NCBI GenBank assembly: GCA_024698805.1
Contig: JAILQT010000021.1
Coordinates: forward strand, 1 to 45,805
From: Solobacterium sp.
GTDB taxonomy: Bacteria; Bacillota_I; Bacilli_A; Erysipelotrichales; Erysipelotrichaceae
Reading direction: 5' to 3'
DNA length: 45,805 nucleotides
The notes below the pieces were generated by a model. It saw only the letters and a program-made list of their open reading frames with translations, did not search any database and was not told the origin of the DNA. A program made the position numbers and the translations under genes. Shown here piece after piece: positions 31,605 to 40,312 of the stretch (its first letter is position 1; every line of letters begins with the position of its first letter).

Positions 31605-32597
31605 TTACTGTGCCTGCACCGCAGTCATCACCGCGGTATTGACGATATCTTCCACGGAACATCCCCTGGACAGGTCATTGCACGGCTTTGCAAGTCCCTG
31701 CAGCACGGCAAACGCTTCCGCGCCGCCAATGCGCTGCGTCATCTTGTAGCCGATGTTGCCGGCCTGCAGGTCCGGGAAGATCAGCACGTTCGCATGTCCC
31801 GCAACGGGGCTGCCCGGTGCCTTGGATTCACCGATCTCCGGGATCAGCGCTGCGTCCAGCTGCATCTCGCCGTCCAGCAGCAGTTCCGGCGCCAGCTCAT
31901 GCGCGAGCTTCACAGCCGTCTGCACCTTCGTGACGAGTTCATGTTTCGCGCTTCCCTTTGTCGAGAAGGACAGGAATGCGGCTTTCGGTTCTTCGATGCC
32001 GCAGAGGTTTCTTGCGGTCTCACATGCGGATACGGCGATCTGCGCAAGCTCTTCCGCTGTCGGACACGGCATGACGACGCAGTCCGCATAGACAAGGAGA
32101 CCGTTGTGTCCGAGTGCTTTATTCGGGCATTCCATCAGGAAGCTCGAAGAGACGACCTTTGTGCCGGGCTTTGTCTTTATGATCTGCAGTGCCGGCCTCA
32201 GCATATCGCCTGTCGTATGCACGGCGCCGGATACCAGGCCGTCCGCATCGCCCAGCTTCACCATCATGATGCCGTAATACATCGGGTCTCTGACGAGTTC
32301 CGCCGCAGCTTCCGCTGTGACGCCTTTGTTTTTCCGCAGTTCGTATAACTGTTCTGCATAATATCCGCTTTTCTCACTGTCCAGCGGGTCGATCACGCAG
32401 ACATTCGCAAGATCCGTCCCCGATTCGGATGCAGTCTTGTTTACGGCTTCCGGATCCCCGAGCAGGATCACGTTGGCCAGCCCTTCCTTCTGCAGGATCG
32501 CGGCTGCCTGCACCGTGCGCGCCTCATCGCCTTCGGGGAAAACGATCGTCTTTACGTTTCTCTTAGCCTTGTCTTTGACCATCTCTATCAGACTCAT
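31605..32597 (-). CDS. pta: phosphate acetyltransferase
   Basis: 330 aa from the ATG at 32597, seven bases after GAGGAGG. It interconverts acetyl-CoA and acetyl phosphate. TIVFPEGDEARTVQAA at the N-terminus and DADGLVSGAVHTTGDMLRP are typical Pta segments. The C-terminus has GHANVLIFPDLQAGNIGYK. It is a short Pta without an N-terminal regulatory domain. It sits 11 bases after butyrate kinase, an unusual pairing since buk normally follows phosphate butyryltransferase. It may be a broader acyltransferase, but the sequence looks like Pta. Confidence 0.9.
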   Translation of the reverse strand: MSLIEMVKDKAKRNVKTIVFPEGDEARTVQAAAILQKEGLANVILLGDPEAVNKTASESGTDLANVCVIDPLDSEKSGYYAEQLYELRKNKGVTAEAAAELVRDPMYYGIMMVKLGDADGLVSGAVHTTGDMLRPALQIIKTKPGTKVVSSSFLMECPNKALGHNGLLVYADCVVMPCPTAEELAQIAVSACETARNLCGIEEPKAAFLSFSTKGSAKHELVTKVQTAVKLAHELAPELLLDGEMQLDAALIPEIGESKAPGSPVAGHANVLIFPDLQAGNIGYKMTQRIGGAEAFAVLQGLAKPCNDLSRGCSVEDIVNTAVMTAVQAQ

Positions 32598-32608
32598 ACG
32601 CAGCCTCC

Positions 32609-33730
32609 TCAAAGATCCATATCCTTAAATCCGTCCCATACAGGCTTCCCGCTGTATGTCATCGCTTCCGTCTCTCCCCGGAGCACTTCCAGTGCCGCCA
32701 GTGCCAGCGCTTCCTGTTCCATCTCGCCCGGATACACGCTTACAGGCGCGATCCAGCCGCATCTCTTCTCGATGCCTTCAACGATATCCCGGAAACGTAC
32801 GAGTCCGCCTGTCAGCAGGATGCCGTCCACTTTACCGCAGAGCACCGCGGCCATCTCGCCGATCATCTTGCAGATCTGGTAGATCATCGTATCCCATACC
32901 AGGGCTGCCTTTTTGTCGCCCTTTTCCTTCATCGTATGGATCCTGTCGGAATCCGACGTTCCGAACAGGCTGACGAAGCCGCCGGCACGGGAACACATCA
33001 GCCTTACATCGGCGACGGAGTGTTCTTCGATATAGTCCAGCAGCTGCAGCACAGGCACACTGCCGATCCTTGTCGGCGTATAGGAACCTTCGCCGTCGGC
33101 ACCCATATTGCCGTCGATCATGCGTCCTTTCTCATGGGCGCTGACCGTGATCCCGCCGTCGATGTGGCAGACGATATAATTGCATTCCTCATATCTTTTC
33201 CCGTTCTTTGCGGAATGATGCTTCGCGACTGCTTTCTGGTTCAGCACATGGGAATGCGATACGCGGTAGAGCCCGCGGATGCCGGTGAGCCTTGCCAGGT
33301 CGCAGTACTCATCGACATTGGTCGGATCCAGCGTATAGGCATCCCTGCCGAACTCCTGTGCGAACCTCCATGCCAGCATGACGCCGAGCTTGGCGGGATG
33401 TTCGCTTCCGCCGACGGCAGCGACCGTGTCGTCGTACAGCTTCTGATCGATCTTCGTGACGCCGCCGGGCTGCGTGCATGCGCTGCCCCCCCTGCCGACG
33501 AACACATCGATCGTTTCGGGGGCGATCCCTTCGTTTTTTAACATATCCAGGATGACTTTATAGCGGAAAGGCATCTGGTCATTGACATGCGGGTACTGCA
33601 GCAGCACCGGCGCATCATGAAAAAGGCTCTTTTCAAAGAGCTCCTGTTCATTTTCAAACAGGCTCACCTTCGTGGAGGTGGAGCCCGGATTGATCACCAG
33701 CAGTTTAAATACATTTTTATTCGCAGCCAT
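32609..33730 (-). CDS. buk: butyrate kinase
   Basis: 373 aa from the ATG at 33730. It makes ATP from acyl phosphate (butyryl or branched-chain) in the cytoplasm. This is the acetokinase/ASKHA fold: phosphate-1 motif VINPGSTSTKVSLFEN, GRGGSACTQPGG, IDGGITVSAHEKG and the adenosine-site LLTGGLVRF. Length fits Buk rather than AckA. Encoded in an operon with a phosphotransacetylase. No other butyrate-pathway genes are visible in the window. Confidence 0.92.
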   Translation of the reverse strand: MAANKNVFKLLVINPGSTSTKVSLFENEQELFEKSLFHDAPVLLQYPHVNDQMPFRYKVILDMLKNEGIAPETIDVFVGRGGSACTQPGGVTKIDQKLYDDTVAAVGGSEHPAKLGVMLAWRFAQEFGRDAYTLDPTNVDEYCDLARLTGIRGLYRVSHSHVLNQKAVAKHHSAKNGKRYEECNYIVCHIDGGITVSAHEKGRMIDGNMGADGEGSYTPTRIGSVPVLQLLDYIEEHSVADVRLMCSRAGGFVSLFGTSDSDRIHTMKEKGDKKAALVWDTMIYQICKMIGEMAAVLCGKVDGILLTGGLVRFRDIVEGIEKRCGWIAPVSVYPGEMEQEALALAALEVLRGETEAMTYSGKPVWDGFKDMDL

Positions 33731-33753
33731 ATGCAGGCCTCCTGTTTTCCTTA

Positions 33754-34494
33754 TCAGCTGATATACAGCGCATTGTACAGGTCGCACTCGCCTGTCTCTT
33801 CGTCGATCATGACGCAGGCAAGCCTGCCCCTGCCGCTGCCCATGGCGCAGCCGCAGTCGATGTCCACATACTGGCAGCCGTTGTCGAACTGGGACATGAT
33901 GATCTCATCCTCTTCCATGTCATAATCATATCTGCGCGTGATGATATGCCCGGTGATGAACATCGTCGGACACAGTTCCTCCGGACAGTTGCGGATCTGC
34001 GAGATCTCGTACGGGCGCATGCCCCAGACCCTTTTCTGCAGGTCGTATACATCCGCATCCTCCGATGTGAACTCTGCACGCATGTCTTCCGTGCCGCTGA
34101 TGATGCCGATATGGGAAAGGCTGTACCTGTGCCCGCAGACCGACAGATGTTTGACGATCCAGCTGTGATCCAGATAATCGATGATCGCCTGCTTTTCCTC
34201 TTCGGAAAGCTTTTCGAAACGCTTCAGCGTCTCGATCCCGCCGTTGCATTCCAGCATCCACGCATCCGTATCGTAGCCGTACAGATACATCAGCATCATA
34301 TGTTCATGATTTCCCATAAACGGGATGATGTTCGGCCGCTTCATCATGTCCTGCAGGATCCTGATCCCGTCAGGTCCTCTGTCGATCATATCCCCGAGAA
34401 TATACAGCGTATCGTTCTCCCCGAAATCGATCGCCTTCAGCAGTTTTTCATAGCGGTCATACAGGCCGTGGATATCCGAACAAACATAGATCAT
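33754..34494 (-). CDS. PPP-family metallophosphoesterase
   Basis: 246 aa from the ATG at 34494. The motifs of PPP serine/threonine phosphatases and their bacterial relatives are all present: SDIHG (near residue 6), GDMIDRGP (about 37-44), GNHE (about 65-68) and two later His residues. The acidic C-terminus and size resemble bacterial PrpA or bis(5'-nucleosyl)tetraphosphatase-like enzymes; which one is not clear. It has a promoter about 50 bases upstream and lies 23 bases before buk with no terminator between, so it probably leads the buk-pta-chromate transporter operon. Confidence 0.87.
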   Translation of the reverse strand: MIYVCSDIHGLYDRYEKLLKAIDFGENDTLYILGDMIDRGPDGIRILQDMMKRPNIIPFMGNHEHMMLMYLYGYDTDAWMLECNGGIETLKRFEKLSEEEKQAIIDYLDHSWIVKHLSVCGHRYSLSHIGIISGTEDMRAEFTSEDADVYDLQKRVWGMRPYEISQIRNCPEELCPTMFITGHIITRRYDYDMEEDEIIMSQFDNGCQYVDIDCGCAMGSGRGRLACVMIDEETGECDLYNALYIS

Positions 34495-34544
34495 AAACGT
34501 TCTCCCAGTCAGCGCACTGCATAAAAGCGTGCAGTACAAACAAG

Positions 34545-34572
34545 ATTATAAAACTTTTTTCCCAAATCACAA
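34545..34572 (-). promoter_or_regulatory. promoter of phosphoesterase-buk-pta operon
   Basis: -35 TTGTGA (34572-34567), 16-base spacer, -10 TATAAT (34550-34545) on the minus strand. The 50-base leader can fold ACTGCA/TGCAGT into a small hairpin. Confidence 0.65.
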
Positions 34573-34598
34573 AGAAAGATGACACGAAGCTGTCAGAT

Positions 34599-34636
34599 AA
34601 AGCGTATCGGGCACAGTATGCACGCAGATACGCTTT
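34599..34636 (-). terminator. hairpin after glycerate kinase gene
   Basis: Perfect ten-base arms AAAGCGTATC (34599-34608) and GATACGCTTT (34627-34636). The T tract on the minus strand is short (CTTTATCT), so termination may be partial. The rest of 34495-34663 is covered by the promoter above. Confidence 0.6.
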
Positions 34637-34663
34637 TCTGATTCATTCCGTTTTTACGCTATC

Positions 34664-35803
34664 TCAGCGCATGTCCATGCCGGTCTTTACGAACCGGAAC
34701 ATCCGGAGCGCGCCTTCATAGTAGAGCTCTTCCGCCCTTTCCAGTGCTTCGGAAAGAGGCATCGGCGCATTGACTGTCGTCATCAGCGAAGAGACGCCGC
34801 AATTGCAGATATCCATCGCCCCGCGTCCGAGCGAACCGGACAGGCCGAGTACGGGGACACCTTTTTTCTTCGCCCTCTCACCGACTCCCTGCATGACCTT
34901 GCCGAAGCAGCTCTGCCAGTCGGTGCGGCCTTCACCGGTAACGACGATATCGACGCCTTCCAGTCTTTCGTCGAAACGGATCAGGTCCAGAACGGTATCG
35001 ATGCCCGAACGCATCTCGCCGCCGAGGAACACCTTCAGCGCGGCACCGAGTCCGCCGGCAGCGCCTGCGCCTTTGATCTCGTCGCAGTTGATGCCGAAAC
35101 CGTCAATGATCACGTCGCGGTAATTGCACATGCCGGCTTCAAGCTCAGTCTGGATCTCTTCCGTCGCGCCCTTCTGCCTGCCGAACGTCCATGTGGCGCC
35201 GTCCTTGCCGCACAGCGGGTTCGTAACGTCGCACATGACGGTGATCTTTGCGTCCTTCAGCCTCGCATCCAGCGCGGATGTATCGATCTTCCTCACAGCG
35301 GCCAGGTCTTTGCCGAAGCCTTCGAGTTCTGCACCGTTTTCATCCAGGAACTTAACGCCGAGGGCACGGGCGCAGCCCATGCCGCCGTCGTTGGTCGCGG
35401 AGCCGCCGATCGCGATCGAGATGTCCCTGTAGCCTCTTTCGAGCGCATCCAGGATCAGCTCGCCGGTACCGTATGTCGTGGTATAACGGGGATCGCGCTT
35501 CTCTTCCGGCACCATGGGAAGGCCGGAGGCAGCTGCCATCTCGATCACCGCCTTGTCTTTGTCAAATACACCGTAGAAAGCTTCTGTCTCCTCCATCAAA
35601 GGTCCGTGCACCTTCACTTTGATGATCGAACCGTTTTCCGCAGCGACAACAGCGTCGACTGTGCCTTCGCCGCCGTCCGCAACAGGGACGCCGCCTGTTT
35701 CGCACTCGCCGAATACTTCGCGCGCGGCTTTGTCGAGAAGACGGACAGTCGCTTCGCTGGAAAGACTGCCTTTAAATGAATCGGAAGCGAACAGGAATTT
35801 CAT
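34664..35803 (-). CDS. glycerate kinase
   Basis: 379 aa, type I (GarK/GlxK) glycerate kinase, phosphorylating D-glycerate with ATP for entry into lower glycolysis. N-terminal FLFASDSFKGSLSS and PVADGGEGTVDAV are diagnostic, with GGSATNDGGMGCARALG and VVTGEGRTDWQS further on. Full length. AAGGAGA precedes the start. It lies 13 bases after a GntP-family permease gene, so the pair is probably an uptake-and-phosphorylation operon for glycerate or a related sugar acid. Confidence 0.94.
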   Translation of the reverse strand: MKFLFASDSFKGSLSSEATVRLLDKAAREVFGECETGGVPVADGGEGTVDAVVAAENGSIIKVKVHGPLMEETEAFYGVFDKDKAVIEMAAASGLPMVPEEKRDPRYTTTYGTGELILDALERGYRDISIAIGGSATNDGGMGCARALGVKFLDENGAELEGFGKDLAAVRKIDTSALDARLKDAKITVMCDVTNPLCGKDGATWTFGRQKGATEEIQTELEAGMCNYRDVIIDGFGINCDEIKGAGAAGGLGAALKVFLGGEMRSGIDTVLDLIRFDERLEGVDIVVTGEGRTDWQSCFGKVMQGVGERAKKKGVPVLGLSGSLGRGAMDICNCGVSSLMTTVNAPMPLSEALERAEELYYEGALRMFRFVKTGMDMR

Positions 35804-35816
35804 AAAGGTCTCCTTA

Positions 35817-37208
35817 TCAGTGGATGAACAGGCTCAGCAGGGCGATCTCGAGGATCGCAGCGACACCCATGACGAGCGTATTCATTGTCTGTGTCTTATA
35901 ACCGCGTTCCGGTGACATTGCGCCGAAGTTCGTAACGACCCAGAAATAGGAGTCATTCGCATGCGATACTGTCATCGCACCTGCGCCGATCGCCATGCAG
36001 ACGAGCGTGATCTGTGCCGGGGATGTGAAGCCGAGGACAGAGAGCAGCGGTGCAACGATACCCGCAGTCGTCGTCAGGGCAACAGTAGAGGAGCCCTGCG
36101 CGGACTTGAGGATCGCGGACAGCAGGAACGGGAAGAAGATGCCCATCGCAGACAGGATCTGCGCATGTTCGGAGATATAGTTGACCATGTCGGAAGCGGA
36201 GATGACCTTGCCGAGGACGCCGCCGGCTGCTGTTACGAACAGGATCGGGCCGACTGTCTTCAGTGTGTCATTGCAGATGTCGTAGAATTTTTCCATCTTG
36301 CCTGCGCCGGCGAGCTGTGCTGCTGCGAAAGCAGTACCGACTGCCAGGGCGATGATCGGCGTACCGAGGAATGTGATGATATCCGCGAAGCCGCCCTTGA
36401 TCTTAGCCATCGCAACGATGGAGGACAGGGACATCAGGATGATCGGGACAATGATCGGTGCCAGTGAAGAGAAACCGCTCGGGAGCTTGCCGTATTCCGC
36501 TACGAGCTCTTCATAGGTCTTGACGACTTCTGTCTGTTCGCCTTCGTCGTCAGCCTTGACCCTCTTGCCGATGAATTTCGCATACATAAGGCCTGCAGCG
36601 AGCGGGAAGATCGAGCAGACGACGCCGAGTCCCATGACCAGCAGCAGGTTGTCGCCGATGCCGAGCGTGGAAGCTGCAGCGATCGGTCCCGGTGTAGGCG
36701 GGATGAATACGTGCGAGATATACAGACCTGACGCAAGACCGACAGTCATCGCGACGGAAGATTCCTTCGTACGCTGGACGATCGCTTTGCGGATCGGGTT
36801 CAGGATAACGAAGCCGGAGTCGCAGAATACCGGGATGGAGACGACCCAGCCCATGAGTTCCATAGCCAGGACAGGATTCTTCTCGCCGACGAGCTTGATG
36901 ACCATATCCGCAAGCTTCAGGGCTGCGCCTGTCACTTCCAGGATACTGCCGATCAAAGCACCGAGGATGATAACGATACCGATGCTTGAGAACGTGCCGG
37001 AGAAGCCTGCGCCGATGACGCTTGCAAGACCGCTGATCTTGGTGCCGTCCTCCAGTGTTTTGTCAACGATCGGGATGCCTGCAAGGATCCCGAGGACAAG
37101 TGAGATCAGCATGATCGATACGAAAGGATGGATCTTGAATTTCGATATCATGATGATCATTACGATGATCGCAACGATAAACGCGATGATCAAAGGCAAA
37201 CCAGTCAT
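35817..37208 (-). CDS. GntP-family permease (gluconate/glycerate type)
   Basis: 463 aa with about twelve to fourteen hydrophobic segments. Family marks include FKIHPFVSIMLISLVLGI, FCDSGFVILNP, HVFIPPTPGPIAAA and HANDSYFWVVTNF, all typical of GntP gluconate:proton symporters. Plasma-membrane importer. Next to glycerate kinase, its substrate is more likely D-glycerate than gluconate; no gluconate kinase is nearby. AAGGGGGAAAA precedes the ATG, and a -10-like TAGAAT lies about 35 bases upstream. Confidence 0.92.
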   Translation of the reverse strand: MTGLPLIIAFIVAIIVMIIMISKFKIHPFVSIMLISLVLGILAGIPIVDKTLEDGTKISGLASVIGAGFSGTFSSIGIVIILGALIGSILEVTGAALKLADMVIKLVGEKNPVLAMELMGWVVSIPVFCDSGFVILNPIRKAIVQRTKESSVAMTVGLASGLYISHVFIPPTPGPIAAASTLGIGDNLLLVMGLGVVCSIFPLAAGLMYAKFIGKRVKADDEGEQTEVVKTYEELVAEYGKLPSGFSSLAPIIVPIILMSLSSIVAMAKIKGGFADIITFLGTPIIALAVGTAFAAAQLAGAGKMEKFYDICNDTLKTVGPILFVTAAGGVLGKVISASDMVNYISEHAQILSAMGIFFPFLLSAILKSAQGSSTVALTTTAGIVAPLLSVLGFTSPAQITLVCMAIGAGAMTVSHANDSYFWVVTNFGAMSPERGYKTQTMNTLVMGVAAILEIALLSLFIH

Positions 37209-37283
37209 TATAATTTTCCCCCTTAAAATGATATTTCTATTCTATCACTTAATCCCCGATACCTGTAAGTGAATATGCCAATT

Positions 37284-38531
37284 TCATTCGATGACGGATC
37301 CGGCGATGTCACTGCCGGCGCACAGCAGCGTTAACAGGAACGCGCTCTGGCAGCCCCTGAAAGCCCCTTCCTCTTTGAACTGTTCCTGCAGTGTATGGCA
37401 TTTTGAATCGTAATCCGCACCGCCGCCGAGGCATACCGCCGGCAGTCCCGCTTCGAGCGCCCTGGAGCAGTTCGTCGCGCCGCCGTGTCCGAGCTCCGGT
37501 TCTTCACAGCCGAGGTATTCCGCGATCGCCATGGCGGCCTGCACGATCGGTGCGTCCGAGGGCTGCGTGCCCGCATTGATATCGCATACATGCCTGTAAC
37601 TGTATGTGATCCTGTCCTTCCCCCACCTTGCGGTCTCTTCTTCGCAGGCTTCTTCGATACAGCGGAAGATCTCCTTTCTCAGCTTTTCCAGTTCCTCCTG
37701 GGAATCGGAGCGGAAATTGAGCAGGATGACGGCCTTGTTTACGATCGCATGGATGGATTCATAGGATCCCGCAAACGCGCCTGTGACCGCATAGGTCGTG
37801 CGCGGGTATTCCGGGACCTTCAGGTCGGAGATCTTTGCGACCGCCCTGCCGGCTGCCGCGAGCGGGTTTGCGACTTCACCGAAAGCGCCTGCCGCATGGC
37901 CGCCGATGCCGCTGAATGTGAATTCATACGTCTGGATCCCTGTCGCTTCATAGGTGATCTCCGAGAAACCGGGACCGTCGATCGATACCGACGCATCCAG
38001 TTCGGGATGGCGGTTCACGTAATACTGCATGCCTTTCAGCGCACCCATGCCCTCTTCCTGCACGGTGCCGACAAAATGGATATCCCCCTGTGTCTGGATA
38101 CCCGCAGCGTTCAGCGCACGGATCACGGAAAGCACGGAGGCACAGCCCCTTGTATCATCGGTGATGCCCGGGCAGTAGATCCAGCCGTTTTCCCTGCGGA
38201 TCTTCAGTTCGGTCTCCAGCGGGAACACCGTATCCATATGGCCTTCAACAAGCACGTTCTTTCCGCCGCCTGTCCCTCTGCGGATGCCGACTGCATTTCC
38301 GTACGGATCGATACGGCAGTCTGTCAGGCCTTCTTCTTCAAACATCTCCAGAAGGCGGGCAGCCTTCTTTCCTTCCTGATGCGTCGGCGCGGGGATCAGC
38401 GTCAGTTCGATCTGTTTCTGAATGATCTCTTCCTGGTCCTCTTCGATGAACCGGAGGGCTTCCTGCACCTTTGCGTCACCTGTAAGCTTTGCCAGTGCGT
38501 CCTTTATATTTTCCGATACATTGTATTTCAT
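37284..38531 (-). CDS. M20-family metallopeptidase
   Basis: 415 aa. Metal ligands and catalytic residues of the M20 clan are visible: His and Asp in EGHMDT, bridging Asp in GITDDTRGC, Glu-Glu in VQEEGMG, Asp in SIDGPG, and a late His in GHGGATNCS. A dimerisation domain is inserted around residues 200-310 (FSGIGGHAAGA). It probably cuts small peptides or N-acyl amino acids in the cytoplasm. AAAGGAAGG precedes the ATG. It is convergent with nothing and separated from pfkA by a terminator, so it is a single unit. Confidence 0.88.
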   Translation of the reverse strand: MKYNVSENIKDALAKLTGDAKVQEALRFIEEDQEEIIQKQIELTLIPAPTHQEGKKAARLLEMFEEEGLTDCRIDPYGNAVGIRRGTGGGKNVLVEGHMDTVFPLETELKIRRENGWIYCPGITDDTRGCASVLSVIRALNAAGIQTQGDIHFVGTVQEEGMGALKGMQYYVNRHPELDASVSIDGPGFSEITYEATGIQTYEFTFSGIGGHAAGAFGEVANPLAAAGRAVAKISDLKVPEYPRTTYAVTGAFAGSYESIHAIVNKAVILLNFRSDSQEELEKLRKEIFRCIEEACEEETARWGKDRITYSYRHVCDINAGTQPSDAPIVQAAMAIAEYLGCEEPELGHGGATNCSRALEAGLPAVCLGGGADYDSKCHTLQEQFKEEGAFRGCQSAFLLTLLCAGSDIAGSVIE

Positions 38532-38554
38532 ATTGACCTTCCTTTACACAGATG

Positions 38555-38563
38555 ATCATACCA
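38555..38563 (-). promoter_or_regulatory. extended -10 promoter of M20 peptidase
   Basis: TGG-TATGAT on the minus strand (38563-38555), about 25 bases from the start codon. No clear -35 box. Confidence 0.45.
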
Positions 38564-38593
38564 GAAAACGGATGATCTTCCCCTGCAGGCGCA

Positions 38594-38619
38594 CAAAAAA
38601 AGAAGCACCGGAGTGCTCC
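38594..38619 (-). terminator. terminator of pfkA
   Basis: On the minus strand GGAGCAC-TCCG-GTGCTTC (one G-T pair), followed by a seven-base T run. It lies about 20 bases after the pfkA stop. Confidence 0.85.
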
Positions 38620-38640
38620 TTTCCAAGACTGAAAATCCTG

Positions 38641-39633
38641 TTATTTGATCTTTGAGTTGTCGATGCCCATCGTCTCGAGGATCGCGTAGCGGTCCATCTG
38701 GATGCCCTTCTTCATCTGCAGGGCTTCCTCGATCGGGATCTCCTTGATGCCGCCTTCCTTCGTGCCGATGATGGTATTGTAGCGTCCCTGGGCCAGTGCA
38801 TTTACTGCGAAGTAGCCCATGCGGGTAGCTGTCTCACGGTCACGCGCATTCGGGGAGCCGCCTCTCTGGATATGGCCGAGGACGGTGACTCTCGGATCGA
38901 TGCCGACGCCTTCCTTGATGATATTGGCAATGTCATATGCCTTGCCGGCGCCTTCCGCGACGATGATCATGAAATGTGTATGGCCTGCAAGTCTTGCATT
39001 CTGGATGCGGCGGATGATGTCGTTTTCGATATCCAGTTCCCTTTCCGGAATGAGGACTGCCGTAGCGCCGACTGCGATACCGACATACAGTGCCAGGAAG
39101 CCTGCATTTCTGCCCATGACTTCGACGACGGAGCATCTTTCATGGGACTGCATCGTATCACGCAGTTTGTCGATGCAGTCGATCGCTGTGTTGCACGCAC
39201 TGTCGAAACCGATCGTGTAGTTCGAGCAGCCGATGTCATTGTCGATCGTTGCGGGGATGCCGACAACGGGGACACCGAGTCTGGAGAGTTCCAGTGCGCC
39301 CCGGAATGTGCCGTCGCCGCCGATCGCTACGACTGCGTCGATACCGAGCATCTTGCAGGTGTTGACTGCCTTGATTCTGCCCTTTTCCGTCATGAAGTCT
39401 TCACTTCTTGCTGTATAGAGGATCGTGCCGCCCCTGGAGAGGATACGGCTTACGCTGTTCGCTGACAGAACTTCAAAATCGCTGTTGATCAGACCCTGCC
39501 AGCCCCTTCTGATACCGATGCACTCAATGCCGAGTGAGTGTGCTGTTCTGACTACGGCCCTTACCGCGGCATTCATGCCCGGTGCGTCGCCGCCGCTTGT
39601 CAGGACGCCGATTCTTTGAATCATTTTTTCCAT
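38641..39633 (-). CDS. pfkA: ATP-dependent 6-phosphofructokinase
   Basis: 330 aa. It phosphorylates fructose 6-phosphate in glycolysis. ATP/PFK motifs: LTSGGDAPGMNAAVRAVV at the N-terminus, GGDGTFRGA (Gly after the GGD, as in ATP- rather than pyrophosphate-using enzymes), PATIDNDI with catalytic Asp, and VEVMGRNAGF. Length is standard for the tetrameric bacterial enzyme. AAAGGG precedes the ATG. A single gene with its own promoter, over which an inverted repeat lies. Confidence 0.95.
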   Translation of the reverse strand: MEKMIQRIGVLTSGGDAPGMNAAVRAVVRTAHSLGIECIGIRRGWQGLINSDFEVLSANSVSRILSRGGTILYTARSEDFMTEKGRIKAVNTCKMLGIDAVVAIGGDGTFRGALELSRLGVPVVGIPATIDNDIGCSNYTIGFDSACNTAIDCIDKLRDTMQSHERCSVVEVMGRNAGFLALYVGIAVGATAVLIPERELDIENDIIRRIQNARLAGHTHFMIIVAEGAGKAYDIANIIKEGVGIDPRVTVLGHIQRGGSPNARDRETATRMGYFAVNALAQGRYNTIIGTKEGGIKEIPIEEALQMKKGIQMDRYAILETMGIDNSKIK

Positions 39634-39663
39634 AATTATACCCTTTGCGCTGCGCGCCCTTTT

Positions 39664-39701
39664 ATATACTAATAGTATATTACGGGGTGGTGCTTTTGCA
39701 A
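39664..39701 (-). promoter_or_regulatory. pfkA promoter with inverted repeat
   Basis: -35 TTGCAA (39701-39696), 16-base spacer, -10 TATACT (39679-39674) on the minus strand. The perfect inverted repeat ATATACT-AAT-AGTATAT (39664-39680) covers the -10 box and would be well placed for a repressor. Beyond the promoter, 39702-39802 shows only a weak CCGTC/GACGG stem. Confidence 0.6.
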
Positions 39702-39802
39702 AAGAATAATGTGTGCATGGGCCTTCAAATCACAAATAATTTATGCCGGCTGAATCGAATATTACATTTATCATATCCGCCGTCCGACAGATCAGACGGG
39801 CA

Positions 39803-40312
39803 TCACCAGATCATGAACTTCAGGACCAGGTACGCGAGCCCTGCCATCAGGAAAGCAGTGACGCTGATATAGATGCACCCCTGCAGGAAACCGGTAAAAT
39901 GGAACCTGTAATCCTTATATCCCCTGCATCCTTCTGTCCCGGGCAGGACCAGCCAGTCCGGCGTGACCGTACATACCAGGAGCCAGTCCACGACGATAAG
40001 GTCGACGACATTCCAGGTAAAAGCAATGATCCATGTGTAGAAGAAGACCTGCAGGAAGGAAACAGGCATGTTTTTGCAGTACAGCACCGGGAATAAAGCA
40101 AGGATCAGGAACAGGGCTGCAGAAACCAGGCCGCCGTACAGCCTGGCATTTTTCTTCTGTTCATCCGTCGGATCTTCAAGCGTGGTCTTCTGTCTGATAT
40201 CCTCCGGATACTCGTGGACCATTTCCCACGGGAAGAATCTCAGCAGCATCCATACATAGGCGATCCATAATACAGACCATATCATCCCGTTGATCAAAGC
40301 ACTTGCGATCAT
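39803..40312 (-). CDS. membrane protein of the PF14196 cluster (TMx-2)
   Basis: 169 aa, function unknown. About four membrane helices (roughly residues 8-25, 50-68, 78-100 and 140-165). It is a paralogue of the 168-aa protein at 41703-42209: both share a His-x-Tyr-Pro motif after helix 1 (HEYPEDI versus HNYPPEI), an Asp-x4-Asp-Trp segment in helix 3 (DLIVVDWLL versus DTCFLDWVL) and a LPGTEG/LEGTEH-type loop followed by FHFTG or FHVKG. The ATG overlaps the stop of the PF14196 gene before it (ATGA). Last gene of the cluster. Confidence 0.75.
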   Translation of the reverse strand: MIASALINGMIWSVLWIAYVWMLLRFFPWEMVHEYPEDIRQKTTLEDPTDEQKKNARLYGGLVSAALFLILALFPVLYCKNMPVSFLQVFFYTWIIAFTWNVVDLIVVDWLLVCTVTPDWLVLPGTEGCRGYKDYRFHFTGFLQGCIYISVTAFLMAGLAYLVLKFMIW

